Assembly: GCA_030674155.1 (NCBI GenBank) | Contig: CM060335.1 | Location: forward strand, 49,771,969-49,814,468 | Reading direction: 5' to 3' | Source of the DNA: Stramonita haemastoma | Lineage: Eukaryota > Mollusca > Gastropoda > Neogastropoda > Muricidae | DNA: 42,500 nt | Shown here: one piece after another, positions 34,905 to 42,500 of the stretch | Layout of the letters: the number at the start of each line of letters is the position of its first letter | How positions within the stretch are numbered: the first letter of the stretch is position 1 | Translations under genes and position numbers: made by a program | Notes under the pieces: generated by a model | Seen by the model: the letters and a program-made list of their open reading frames with translations, nothing else | Told to the model about the DNA's origin: nothing | Database searches by the model: none

Positions 34905-36316
34905 GACACACACACACACACACACAATTTTTTTTTTTTTTTTTTTACTCCTTTTTGGGGTTGATCAGCAGAAAGATGATAAAGGATGGAATTAACTTTA
35001 TCAAGTAAAAGGATACCACTTGGTGACAATATTTTTTGTAGTACAACACTACCAGTACTCATTTTTATTTTAACAATGGCTTACAGGAATTCAAACATCA
35101 TAAGGTTGGTTAGCCCAGTATGTCTTAATTTAAGAACAGTGACAGTTTTAGTGAGTGAGGACTAACAAAATAGAGTGCATTATTTTTCAATTTTTACTCA
35201 TCAAAACTGACTTCAGTTATCTTTTTATGATTTAATGTGGTTAATGGCTGAGTCATACTTGAAAAAGTACACCCCAGTGAATACACCAGACATTTTGGTC
35301 AAAACTCTCAAGAAGTTAAGCAAAGATGAAACAATATTTTTCATTCTAATGATTGTAGGCCTATCCCAGTTTTTGCTGACTTTTACCGCCTCACTATTAC
35401 AAATTCAAGATAGATTACTATTGATGTTCCTATTTATTTAAAATGGATTTACTTCTTGAAATAATTTATCAGCTGGTGTGGAGTATTTGACATTTCCAAT
35501 AATAAATATTGAAAACTTTTCTCCAGTGCAGTAAGGTAGCCCATTAATAATAATTCCGCATGGATTTGGACAAACTTCTGTTGATAAATGAAAACTACTA
35601 AGCCAATGTAATGAAATGGTTCTGTCATTTATCACACTGGATAATATCAGGATTAGACAGATGTCTTTTTGCTTTCTGCTAGACTTACCCTCTTGCTGGA
35701 TAAAAATGCTAGTAATACTAATAGTATTGTACATTAGGGTAATCTTGCACAAGTTTTTATAGACTCATGAATATATATTGTATGATTACAGGGTCTATCA
35801 GATCTATTGATTTTTTTTCAAAATGCAACCTCAACTGAAAATCTCCACTGCTGGATGAACACAGTGTTATACACTGCTTACAAGTACATTCATGAGGCAG
35901 CATCAAATAAAGAACAATAACCACCAACGAAATCGAATGACCTTGGAGAGTTCACACTATTTCAGAGATTTTATTATTTTCTGGTGGAGCGTTTCAGCTG
36001 AGAATTACATAAGCTTTGAAAATATCAACACAAAACTCAGGCCTGTCCCGAAAGCTGCCCTAGAATGAGGCGGCTCAAACACCTTGGAGCAACCTTGTTG
36101 CGAGCAAAAAGCAGACGAACGAGGTAAAGTTGCCAAGGATATCTGGTAATCGAATGCATACTCAGTCCGTGATCAGAGAGATTGAATGTGTTAAGACACT
36201 ATCAAAGCTATGTAAATCGTTGTTCACAGACTCGTGTCATCACTTACCCTGGACCCATGAACAGATAAAAGCCGATCAGCTACAACTCGACCAGTCCGAA
36301 AGATTTGAGAGGCCAT
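24626..36316 (-). CDS. SUCLA2: Succinyl-CoA ligase [ADP-forming] subunit beta, mitochondrial (11 exons)
   Basis: This TCA-cycle enzyme subunit acts in the mitochondrial matrix. With the alpha subunit it converts succinyl-CoA, ADP and phosphate to succinate, CoA and ATP. The joined exons are 36248-36316, 33801-33975, 33052-33163, 32190-32352, 31302-31473, 30506-30605, 30146-30307, 28898-29040, 27912-28032, 25586-25674 and 24626-24700. All introns are GT-AG and their phases agree. The product is 459 residues after allowing for one indel; the human protein is 463. Residues 1 to about 43 are Arg-rich with no acidic cluster and look like a mitochondrial presequence. An ATP-grasp domain follows, with the glycine loop AGGRGKGTW (98-106) and the Mg-binding equivalents N254 (EINP) and D268 (CMDAK). 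The ligase domain has NGAGLAM (319-325) and [10 protein letters not shown] (372-381). The ADP-forming isoform is chosen over GTP-forming SUCLG2 because of the overall match, for example WSQEDERD and LNYIGLDG. Exon 5 carries a one-base frameshift. Confidence 0.97.
25160..25444 (+). mobile_element. SINE-A copy in SUCLA2 intron 10
   Basis: The head reads GGGATAGCTCAGTGGTCAGA, followed by the 5S-like part GTTAAGCAGCATTGAGCATG and GGATAGGTGAC. The tail CCTTTACCTTTTAAAA runs into a T-run. Confidence 0.85.
25586..25674 (-). CDS. SUCLA2: SUCLA2 exon 10
   Basis: It encodes the end of G406 through M435: [19 protein letters not shown], then [10 protein letters not shown]. The acceptor is GTGTGCAG and the donor is the weak GTAATG. 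Reading through the donor would soon leave the family sequence, which supports the splice. Confidence 0.95.
25796..27219 (+). repeat. 79-bp satellite, about 18 copies, in SUCLA2 intron 9
   Basis: The unit runs GCTAATGTTACACCTCACTA, ATGATGCTACAATCTGATTA, CTGAAACAGCAGTATACATT and CACTGGGGCATAGTGCATT. Period 79 is confirmed by units starting at 25886 and 25965. Copies differ at a few shared positions (GACGCTA/GATGCTA, CAGTATAC/CAATAAAC), which suggests repeated local duplication. The flanks of the array are unique intron sequence. Confidence 0.95.
27912..28032 (-). CDS. SUCLA2: SUCLA2 exon 9: phosphate and CoA-ligase core
   Basis: It encodes residues 366-405 plus one base. [20 protein letters not shown] includes the conserved loop that faces the phosphohistidine of the alpha subunit. 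The acceptor is TGTTTCAG and the donor GTCAGT. The following 2,237-base intron holds the 79-bp satellite. Confidence 0.97.
28563..28861 (+). mobile_element. SINE-A copy in SUCLA2 intron 8
   Basis: It has the same head, body and (TTTACC)n tail. Its 5S-like part is close to real 5S: AAGTTAAGCAGCATCGAGTG, then GGTTACCAGTTGGATGG. A TA dinucleotide run follows the tail. Confidence 0.87.
28898..29040 (-). CDS. SUCLA2: SUCLA2 exon 8: start of the CoA-ligase domain
   Basis: It encodes the end of V318 through K365. [18 protein letters not shown] and [10 protein letters not shown] are near-invariant in the family. The acceptor is GGTTGCAG. The donor, GTACCA, is weak, and a SINE-A copy begins 37 bases beyond it. 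Confidence 0.97.
29660..29884 (+). mobile_element. 5'-truncated LINE 3' end with GATA tail
   Basis: From about 29687 the plus strand reads [17 protein letters not shown] then [15 protein letters not shown], ending CQTKG and TAG at 29882-29884. This is the familiar C-terminus of an invertebrate LINE ORF2. An upstream stop (TGA near 29671) marks truncation or decay. The TAG runs straight into the GATA array that follows. It lies antisense in SUCLA2 intron 7. Confidence 0.75.
29881..29998 (+). repeat. (GATA)n microsatellite
   Basis: About 29 GATA units with a few changes. It begins at the end of the LINE fragment and may have grown from that element's 3' tail. Confidence 0.95.
30146..30307 (-). 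CDS. SUCLA2: SUCLA2 exon 7: end of ATP-grasp domain and linker
   Basis: It encodes the end of V264 through L317 plus one base. [20 protein letters not shown] carries D268, the second Mg ligand by homology. WSQEDERD and [13 protein letters not shown] are typical of the ADP-forming subunit. The acceptor is GACGCAG and the donor GTCAGT. The preceding intron is only 198 bases, the shortest in the gene. Confidence 0.96.
30506..30605 (-). CDS. SUCLA2: SUCLA2 exon 6: Mg-binding EINP segment
   Basis: It encodes residues 231-263 plus one base, including [18 protein letters not shown]254 matches the magnesium ligand known in bacterial SucC. The acceptor is a TG run ending TGTGACAG. That acceptor is repeated in diverged form through the minisatellite upstream. 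The donor is GTGAGG. Confidence 0.96.
30606..31250 (+). repeat. 57-65-bp minisatellite in SUCLA2 intron 5, sharing the exon 6 acceptor
   Basis: The unit is (CA)n-GATACTCTGGTCAACTTT-CAACAGTTCACATCTATAT-CAAACCTGTCA. CCTGTCA recurs at about 30605, 30672, 30737, 30800, 30857, 30914, 30976, 31037, 31098 and 31217, with one CTGTCA variant near 31157. The first of these is the true exon 6 acceptor on the minus strand. Confidence 0.92.
31302..31473 (-). CDS. SUCLA2: SUCLA2 exon 5: ATP-grasp domain, contains a one-base frameshift
   Basis: The exon begins [10 protein letters not shown] in phase 0, and the family sequence [17 protein letters not shown] continues one frame over. It is 172 bases, but both neighbouring junctions are phase 0, so 171 are expected. 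The break lies at about 31440-31448, where a run of six C on the plus strand sits between SSQG and VNIEE. Read literally, translation shifts and stops at 31306-31308, just before the donor (GTGAGTG). Confidence 0.93.
31514..31936. mobile_element. MITE copy 2 (423 bp), inside SUCLA2 intron 4
   Basis: It has the same inverted repeat ends (GTGACGCTCCACCACA perfect for 16 bases) and the same interior as copy 1. It is flanked by AAAT at 31510-31513 and 31937-31940. Its left edge is 40 bases from the exon 5 acceptor, so the branch point of that intron must lie in the remaining gap or in the MITE. Confidence 0.87.
32190..32352 (-). CDS. SUCLA2: SUCLA2 exon 4: ATP-grasp domain, central part
   Basis: It encodes the end of S119 through G173. 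Conserved stretches are [14 protein letters not shown] (134-147) and [14 protein letters not shown] (160-173). The acceptor follows GTTGCAG, the donor is GTAAGTG and the exon ends in phase 0. Confidence 0.96.
32412..32635 (+). repeat. ~55-bp tandem repeat in SUCLA2 intron 3
   Basis: GCTTCAGGTAAAAACATCCA and GTAAAGTATAGAATTTGTTT recur four to five times with length variation. Confidence 0.85.
32722..33016 (+). mobile_element. SINE-A, full copy with 12-bp target duplication (tRNA/5S chimera)
   Basis: The duplication ATGTAGGATCAC is at 32710-32721 and 33017-33028. The head has a tRNA-type A box, TAGCTCAGTGGTCAGAGCGC (32726-32745). The next part, 32764-32810, follows the 3' half of 5S rRNA (TAAGCAGC, then GGTTACCAGTTGGATGGGTG). 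A body of about 170 bases ends in a TTACCTTT-type tail. It lies antisense in SUCLA2 intron 3. Confidence 0.88.
33052..33163 (-). CDS. SUCLA2: SUCLA2 exon 3: ATP-grasp glycine loop
   Basis: It encodes residues 82-118 with split codons at both ends. It contains [17 protein letters not shown], the nucleotide-binding glycine-rich loop, then [10 protein letters not shown]. The acceptor is TTCACAG and the donor GTAAGT. A SINE-A copy ends 35 bases beyond the donor side of the exon. Confidence 0.96.
33667..33702 (+). repeat. (CA)n microsatellite
   Basis: About 18 units in SUCLA2 intron 2, the rest of which is AT-rich and without recognisable features. Confidence 0.95.
33801..33975 (-). CDS. SUCLA2: SUCLA2 exon 2: end of presequence and start of the mature protein
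   Basis: It encodes residues 24-81 plus one base. The acceptor is CTGTCACAG and the donor GTCAGT. The family-typical start of the mature chain, [10 protein letters not shown], is at residues 43-52, so presequence cleavage is likely just before it. The segment [12 protein letters not shown] is the first conserved stretch of the ATP-grasp fold. Confidence 0.95.
34560..34680 (+). mobile_element. Possible SINE-B 3' remnant in SUCLA2 intron 1
   Basis: ACTGGATGCA and ATTATCCTTGAAATAAAAGA resemble the SINE-B 3' end. The rest is too changed to be sure. Confidence 0.35.
34747..34926 (+). repeat. Two (CA)n arrays
   Basis: CA arrays at 34747-34807 and 34837-34926, separated by a CACTGACACACTCAG segment, in SUCLA2 intron 1. 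Confidence 0.96.
34927..34972 (-). repeat. Short retroposon-like 3' end with poly-A
   Basis: On the minus strand the segment ends CAACCCCAAAAAGGAGTAAA and runs into an A-tail. The same ~26 bases plus tail are at 37093-37131. The parent element is not recognised. Confidence 0.35.
35000..36240. other. SUCLA2 intron 1, unique part
   Basis: AT-rich sequence with no repeats or exons I can recognise. The 104-codon minus frame at 35438-35752 has no family resemblance. Confidence 0.45.
36248..36316 (-). CDS. SUCLA2: SUCLA2 exon 1 (coding part): start codon and presequence
   Basis: It encodes residues 1-23, beginning [15 protein letters not shown]. Arg at positions 7, 10, 15 and 23 and hydrophobic residues between them fit an amphipathic mitochondrial targeting helix. 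The ATG lies in a good context (ACAAAATGG on the minus strand). The exon ends in phase 0 at a strong donor, GTAAGTG. The 2,272-base intron that follows contains long CA arrays, a SINE-B-like remnant and unique AT-rich DNA. Confidence 0.88.
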
Positions 36317-36700
36317 TTTGTCTATTCCAGCGAATACCAGCAGAGTTGCCTCCCTTACAAACGTATCATTGACCTGGAGTTGACCTGTGCAATTATAATT
36401 GCCGAGTTACAATGCATGTTTGTTTCGGAATGAGTGTAGTTCTGGATAGTTGTTGTCTGCATGCAAAAGTTAATGATGCTTTGTAGCTCTATATTTCGTT
36501 TGATAATCTAAAGCTAGGGTTTCAGCTCGGATCACATCGAAAGTTCATTGCACAATATGCAAGGTCAAGGTCAAGGTTAAGGTCTTTCGGAGTCAACAAG
36601 GATCGAGGCGTGAAGCGTGACAAAACTAAACAGAAAACTGCAACCTGCGGAGTCAACAGACTGATGTAATCGCTAGCGCTACCGGACAAAGCCTGCAACT
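36317..36700 (-). promoter_or_regulatory. SUCLA2 5' UTR and proximal promoter region
   Basis: This is the sequence directly upstream of the SUCLA2 start codon. I see no TATA box at a convincing distance. A row of nuclear-receptor half-sites is described separately. No other gene is visible between here and the retrotransposon at the right edge. Confidence 0.45.
36561..36585 (+). promoter_or_regulatory. Tandem AGGTCA half-sites, including a perfect ERR-type element
   Basis: Four AGGTCA-like half-sites (AGGTCA, AGGTCA, AGGTTA, AGGTC) follow one another. TCAAGGTCA at 36566-36574 is the extended half-site bound by monomeric receptors such as ERR and NR5A. It lies about 250 bases upstream of the SUCLA2 ATG. 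ERR proteins are known activators of TCA-cycle genes in mammals and flies. Function here is inferred. Confidence 0.4.
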
Positions 36701-37092
36701 GTGAACTCTGACTTGCTCCATCAGAAAGACCTCAGTTAGAGATCAGCTCAGCTGATTGGAGGGGCAGGGGATATATGACAGTTCCAGGCATATTGAATGA
36801 AAGGATGTGGAGTATCATCATGGAAAATGGTCCCTGAAGGAATTTGGGCTTGGTGCAGAACTGAGATGCTGATATCTGATCAGTGTCTGGAACATTTCGA
36901 CAACGACCGGAGTCCATACTAATGAGAAAGATTTGATAGATTTTCTTACACTTCTCATGGAGCACATAAGTAATGGTGAACCCCCACCCCTCCCAAAATT
37001 AAAAAAAACCCAAACACCTGATAACAAAAACAAAAGACAACAACAAAAAGACTGCTACCCATCTGCACACACACTTTAAAAAAAAAAAATTT

Positions 37093-37131
37093 CTTTTTTT
37101 TTTTACTCCTTTTTGGGGTTGATCAGCAGAA
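37093..37131 (-). repeat. Second copy of the short poly-A-tailed segment
   Basis: Identical to 34947-34972 over about 26 bases and also A-tailed on the minus strand. It is cut by a poly-C run. Confidence 0.35.
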
Positions 37132-37155
37132 CCCCCCCCCCCCCCCCCCCCCCCC
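37132..37155 (+). repeat. Poly-C run (24 C)
   Basis: An uninterrupted run directly after the short shared segment CTCCTTTTTGGGGTTGATCA. Confidence 0.95.
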
Positions 37156-37224
37156 AGGAAAAAAAAACCCCAAATAAAGCAAAAGCTAACAAACAAATTA
37201 GTAAAGGTATACGAAAATAGAATA

Positions 37225-37230
37225 TATATC

Positions 37231-37323
<93 letters not shown>
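37225..37323 (+). repeat. (TA)n microsatellite
   Basis: About 48 TA units with one slip. It may form a cruciform. Confidence 0.97.
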
Positions 37324-37327
<4 letters not shown>

Positions 37328-37375
37328 GAGAATAAAAGCCCACATCTAACTACGTCTCAAATCGTTTGTTGTTGG

Positions 37376-37702
37376 GGTTATATTCTAGTGGTCAGAACAT
37401 TGCACTCGCAATTTGACGACCCGGGTTCGATTCCGGTCGAGAGGATTTTTCCTCTGGAGCTAACATCAGTGCTGACTCCACTCCCCCCAAGAGTCTTTCG
37501 GATGAGACTATTAACCGAGGCCCCGTGTGCGAACGCACGCACATCTTGTGCACACGTTAAATCCTGTTCCGCTTTTCGTAAGAGTAGGCCATCGTGTGCC
37601 GGTGGAAACACATGACATTTACAAAACTACATACACACGGGGACTGGATGTAAAAAATGCATTTGCATACTTATTTCAATATCCTCGACATAAAAGAATA
37701 AA
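37376..37702 (+). mobile_element. SINE-B, full-length copy (tRNA-derived)
   Basis: The head has an A-box-like TTCTAGTGGTCAGAACATTG and a perfect Pol III B box, GGTTCGATTCC (37426-37436). It resembles tRNA-Glu most. A 270-base body ends TATCCTCGACATAAAAGAAT. It is not a working tRNA gene: the acceptor stem does not pair. Confidence 0.85.
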
Positions 37703-39240
37703 TATATTGTCTCCACTGGGACGTAACTATCATCACAACTGATTCGAGAAGTACTAACATTTTTGGTCAATGTCCACTGAGGGAAAACTGAGCCCCACTA
37801 GGCCAATCCCAGAAAACAACAACAACATCTTTGTCAGTGTTGACTGTGTCTATTCAATCTACTTTTTCTTCTTTCCTTTGATTTTTTATCTTCACTGTTT
37901 TTTGTTTCCTTTTGTTTTATTTGCATGTCTTTTTTGTTTTCTAAGTTGTTGAAATGTTTGGTTTTTTTGTTATTCGTTTTTGCCTTTATCTTTCTTTTTT
38001 TTCTTTTTTATTCATTTATTTTTATTTTGTTCTCAGTCTGTTTGTTTTTTTCTATTGTTCTGTCTGTCTGTCAGTCTTTATTTCCCCACAACAGTCTGCA
38101 GAAACATGGGAGAGAATATGTAGACCTCACAAAAGTAAGGAAAGAACGTTGTTATTTCCCTTTAATCGATAAGCATGGATTCAGACAACGGTAATTCATT
38201 TGGTTTGGTGGTTTTTATCACTTTGCTTTGCATCTTTTTTTTGTTTGTTTTGTTATTAACACGCATTTAGTGTAAAAAAACAAACAAACAAGCAAACAAG
38301 CAAACAAACACACACCATCAACAACAAAACTCTGCACTTTAATTTTTTTTTTTTTTAAATCAGACAAATAAGTGCCAGATTAAGTGCGAAAGCTCGACGT
38401 CTAGGCTATGGACATTATTAACTGTATTTGTTTTCTCTCTTTTTTTTGGTTATTGTTGTATTCCTCGCATTTAAAACGATTATTTATTCTTTTATAGAAC
38501 GTTTAATAGCGGAATCTACCTACCCACTTTTATTGTAGATATCACGCTTTAAATCTGCATCCTTCTTCTTCGTTAAAAATTCTTTTTTTCTAATCATTAT
38601 TATTTTGCATTTCTAATCATTATTATTTTGCATTTTTAGTGGCTCTTGATGGGACAATTTTAAGTCAGCATTAAATAAACCTTTCCAGTCGCAACCCCCC
38701 CCCAAAAAAAAAAAGGAAAAAAACCTTAAACATAACAAACATCTACAAGACGCAGATTATAGAACGTTCTACTGAGCAAGAAAACAAAGAGGTCCCGAAG
38801 AGAGCAAATCTGCTATTAGGCCTACATGAAAAACAAACCAGTGGCAACTACTGACAACAGTCATATTATTTACAGAATAAAACACAACACTCATGGGCCT
38901 ATAACTGGCTCGATGGTGACGATGGAGGTGAGGTTGTTGAAAATGACGCTGATATTAATTTATTTGTTGCTGATAAGAATGATGATGGCAGTGACAACAA
39001 TACAACAAACAACCCGTATTTTTTTAACTATAGCTAATTGAATCCGTTCTTGTTATCTACGTCTGAGTCCTTGGTTATCAGCTGGTTTAATCAATCTATT
39101 TCCCTGGCATTTCAGAAACTGCCAAAGCAGTACCACAACAATCATAACTATACTCAACTATTATTCTAAGACATTGTGTAGAATCGTAACCTTGCAAAAA
39201 CAGAACCAACACCATCACCACTTCCACCACCACCACCATC
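37703..39240. other. Low-complexity region without recognised genes
   Basis: T-rich and A-rich stretches, with short frames that have no family resemblance. I see no exon, RNA gene or complete mobile element here. Confidence 0.5.
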
Positions 39241-39248
39241 GACATAAA

Positions 39249-39383
39249 AACACACGCACGCACGCACGCACACGCACGTACGCACGCACACGCACGCACG
39301 CGCGCGCGCGCACGCTCGCACGCACACAACACACACACACACACACACAACACACACACACACAACACACACACACCACAAAC

Positions 39384-39422
<39 letters not shown>

Positions 39423-39455
39423 CACACACACACACAACACACACACACACACAAC

Positions 39456-39532
<77 letters not shown>
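39249..39532 (+). repeat. (CACG)n then (CA)n array
   Basis: A CACG-rich start, an alternating CG stretch of about 10 bases at 39300-39311, then CA units with AACA variants. Confidence 0.97.
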
Positions 39533-39534
<2 letters not shown>

Positions 39535-39731
39535 GGAAAAGAGAAAAAGAAAGAAAGGATCGCCTTTTTCTTTTGTGTTTTTATTTTCCGGTGGTTTATC
39601 TTTGACTAAAAGCTTTTTATTTCTCCCTCTTCCAAGTATTCAGGAAAGGAGAGAGGCAAAGAAGATTAGGGTTTTGACCATCGCAGACACTTTAAAACTT
39701 TGATAGTGTGTAAGTAGAACTGTAAGAGAGA

Positions 39732-39960
39732 GAGAGAGAAACTCGAAACTCGAAACTCGATTTTAATTGTAAGGCCACCGGCCTGTATACAAGGGGGTAC
39801 ACATTTTAACCGAAGAAACTAAAAGCAAAACATTGAACAAACAACAGAATTTTGGCATTGTCATGAAATAATTTCCAAAGAGACATAAACTACATCACCT
39901 TTTTGTACACCAATTGTACCTAACTGAGTTCTCTGGCTTTCAGAGCATAAAATATATGCA
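39732..39960 (-). mobile_element. Short LINE-like 3' end with a GAAACTC-type tail
   Basis: On the plus strand three AAACTCG units precede a segment with AAGGCC-ACC-GGCC and AAGGGGG. The LINE at the right edge ends the same way: a short repeat, then AAGGCC-TT-GGCC and AAGGGG. I therefore read this as another truncated 3' end on the minus strand. No coding sequence is visible. Confidence 0.4.
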
Positions 39961-39968
39961 TACCCAAA

Positions 39969-40366
<398 letters not shown>

Positions 40367-40552
40367 CTCTATGAAAATAAACAACGATAATCAAATTGTC
40401 GATCTAAATCTGGCATTAACAAAATCAAACCAGTAAGGAAAATATCAAAATATTATATACCCCCCCCCCCCTCCAACAAAACAACAACGGTGAGTGGCAA
40501 AAATGTACATTATAATCAAATAAGAGCTGCACAGTCGCAACAGCGCGCGCGC

Positions 40553-40800
<248 letters not shown>

Positions 40801-42500
40801 ATACGAATACGAATACGAATACGATACGAATACGAATGGTTTATTCAAAAGGCCTTGGCCACATTTGAAGGGGAAAACACAAAGAATCCAATATAATGTA
40901 AGTATCAAGATACTAAGCGAAGAATTATTTCACAGCACATATTTGCAACAGAACAAGGCATCAAGAATTAATCAAAGTATCCCGCAGTTTAAATGCTTTA
41001 TACAGAAAAATGGATAACTGTTTCACAGTAACTTTATTTCCAGATGTAATGAGCATGTTTAACCTATGTAGACATGGTTGGCGTAAAAACTTTTGAGGTA
41101 TAAACTGTTTTCTCAATTCTGAAAGTTGTGAACAATCAAATAAGAAATGGATTTCGTCTTCAACAGAATTATTACAAAGAGGACAAACCAAATCATTCTC
41201 ATTTGCTTGTCTATAGTAAAAATGATGCGTTTTCAAATCTGAGATACCAAATCTAAATTTTGTTAATATTCTTTTCAAATGCCTATCCATTTTCATTGTC
41301 AGATATAAAGGCATGCAATGTGATGGATTGATCAGACTATACATTTCATATCGGTTGCTGTTTTCAATGTGTGAATGCCAGTCCTGCCACTGACATGCAA
41401 TTAATCTTTCACGCAAAAGTCGTAAGAACATTGAGTGATTTCCAACACCCTGGTTCAGCCACACATAACCAAAACCGTTTTCATATAACTTTCGTTTAAC
41501 CTTAGTAACCCAATTTGATTTACCCCTTTCATCTAACAAATATAGCATTCTATAAGCTTTACGGGGAAGTCTATACTGTTCCATTTGAGTCAGTTTCAAC
41601 CAATAGTGAATGCACCTATGAACTGAAATAATGTGCAATGGGTAACGGTTTGTTTCTCCATAGACAAGACTATTTGGTGTTTTTCCAGACACGCCAAGAA
41701 ATTTCTTAAGGGCAAATAAATGAACTTTCTCACTATGAATAGATGATGCATCAAGTCCTTATATTTCCGCACCATACAATGCTATTGGCTGTACTTGTGA
41801 GTCAAATAGTTTCATGAATAAACAAAAAGAATAGTTGTTCAGCTTAGTTAAATTCTGCATAATTAAAATTAAAGCTCTTTTTGCCCGACATGCAAGATCT
41901 TTACAAGCAAACATAAAACTCAAACGTGTGGAAAAAAACAGTCCTAAATATTTATATGCATTTACCACAGGCATCATTACACCATCAAAAGTCCATCTTT
42001 CTCTCGCGGCAAGATAACCACCTTTTCTGAAAACAATTATATTACTTTTAGACATGTTAACTATTAGTTGAGCTTTTGATGCTGATTTTTGTAAACAGTT
42101 AAGCTGATTTTGAAGACCTACAACAGTTTCAGATATCAATGCAACGTCATCAGCAAAAAGTAAAATGAACAATTCCAAGGCATCATCCTGAAAAGAAACA
42201 CCATGTCTTCCAAATTCAAGAACGTCTCTAGTTATTTCATTGATAAATAAAGAAAACAAAACAGGGCTGCACACATCCCCTTGCTTAACACCAGTAATAC
42301 AGTTGATACAATCAGTTATAGAACCACCACATCTAATCCTAGCTTTCACACTATTATACATGCTCATAATACAAACAAGTAATTTACCAGAAATTCCATT
42401 TTTTACCAAAATAGGCCATAGGATACTTCTATTGACAGAATCAAACGCCTTCTGAAAATCGATAAAGGCAACATACAACTTACGGTTTAAACTAAATTGT
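40801..42500 (-). mobile_element. Non-LTR retrotransposon (LINE), 3' part, running off the window
   Basis: The minus-strand frame is open from the window edge to 41759 and shows reverse transcriptase motifs in order: AFIDFQKAFDSVNR, GVKQGDVCSPVLF, LLFADDVALIS and KYLGLFFS. One in-frame TAA at 41756-41758 interrupts it. The same frame then continues to a TGA at 40961-40963. Near the end CPLCNNSVEDEIHFLFDC is the C2HC finger found at the end of many LINE ORF2 proteins. No RNase H domain is apparent after the RT. A 120-base 3' UTR follows and the element ends in GAATAC-type repeats at 40801-40838. The clade is probably in the Jockey/CR1/I group, but this is not certain. Confidence 0.9.
40961..42500 (-). 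pseudogene. LINE ORF2 fragment: reverse transcriptase and C-terminal zinc finger, one internal stop
   Basis: The catalytic FADD box is intact, and A- and B-motif residues look functional. The only break in the 1.5 kb seen is one stop codon after ALYGAEI, where relatives usually have Trp-Gly. A single lesion suggests a recent insertion. The 5' part, including any endonuclease, lies outside the window. Confidence 0.85.

Noticed and set aside
35438..35752. 104-codon minus frame in SUCLA2 intron 1
   Set aside because: It has no recognisable domain, no splice support and AT-rich composition like the rest of the intron.
24626..36316. Bacterial sucC, for example from a symbiont or contaminant
   Set aside because: Ten GT-AG introns, a mitochondrial presequence and the ADP-forming animal isoform signature exclude it.
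24626..36316. GTP-specific beta subunit (SUCLG2)
   Set aside because: The exon sequences match the ADP-forming subunit throughout, including WSQEDERD and the [10 protein letters not shown] junction.
37376..37450. tRNA-Glu gene
   Set aside because: A and B boxes are present, but the acceptor stem does not pair, the anticodon loop is abnormal and the sequence continues into the SINE-B body.

Overview
This is animal nuclear DNA, not prokaryotic. Two genes with GT-AG introns lie on the minus strand, and roughly half of the rest is microsatellite, minisatellite, SINE, LINE and MITE sequence. A secreted chitin-binding protein, the dense GA/GT/CA microsatellites and the mix of SINEs suggest a lophotrochozoan, most likely a mollusc. 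That placement is inference, because no species-specific marker is visible.

Layout. 1-650: compound GT/GA microsatellite. 651-1072: a MITE with terminal inverted repeats. About 1.48-12.2 kb: a higher-order repeat block. A core beginning TTGGCCAATGAAGAAAGACA recurs seven times and alternates with arrays of a degenerate ~32-bp repeat and a 54-bp repeat. I see no gene there. 12.3-15 kb: microsatellites and SINE copies. 15,372-19,472 (minus): a three-exon gene for a 277-residue secreted protein with two clear peritrophin-A (CBM14) modules and a third, divergent one. 19.7-22 kb: SINE copies in both orientations and a GA array. 22.0-24.6 kb: probable 3' UTR of the next gene. 24,626-36,316 (minus): the complete 11-exon coding region of SUCLA2, the ADP-forming beta subunit of mitochondrial succinyl-CoA ligase. 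It would give 459 residues if one single-base indel in exon 5 is an error. Its introns carry a second MITE copy, SINEs, a LINE 3' end, an 18-copy 79-bp satellite and a ~60-bp minisatellite whose units copy the exon 6 splice acceptor. 36.3-40.8 kb: the SUCLA2 upstream region, with a cluster of AGGTCA half-sites, then low-complexity DNA and retroposon pieces. 40.8-42.5 kb (minus): the 3' end of a non-LTR retrotransposon with reverse transcriptase, cut by the window edge.

The two genes are unrelated in function: one serves the TCA cycle in mitochondria, the other is extracellular and chitin-related. The most unusual items are a SINE family that joins a tRNA-like 5' half to the 3' half of 5S rRNA (seven copies, two with 12-bp target-site duplications), the MITE pair with 4-bp target duplications, the duplicated acceptor-like minisatellite, and the exon 5 frameshift.
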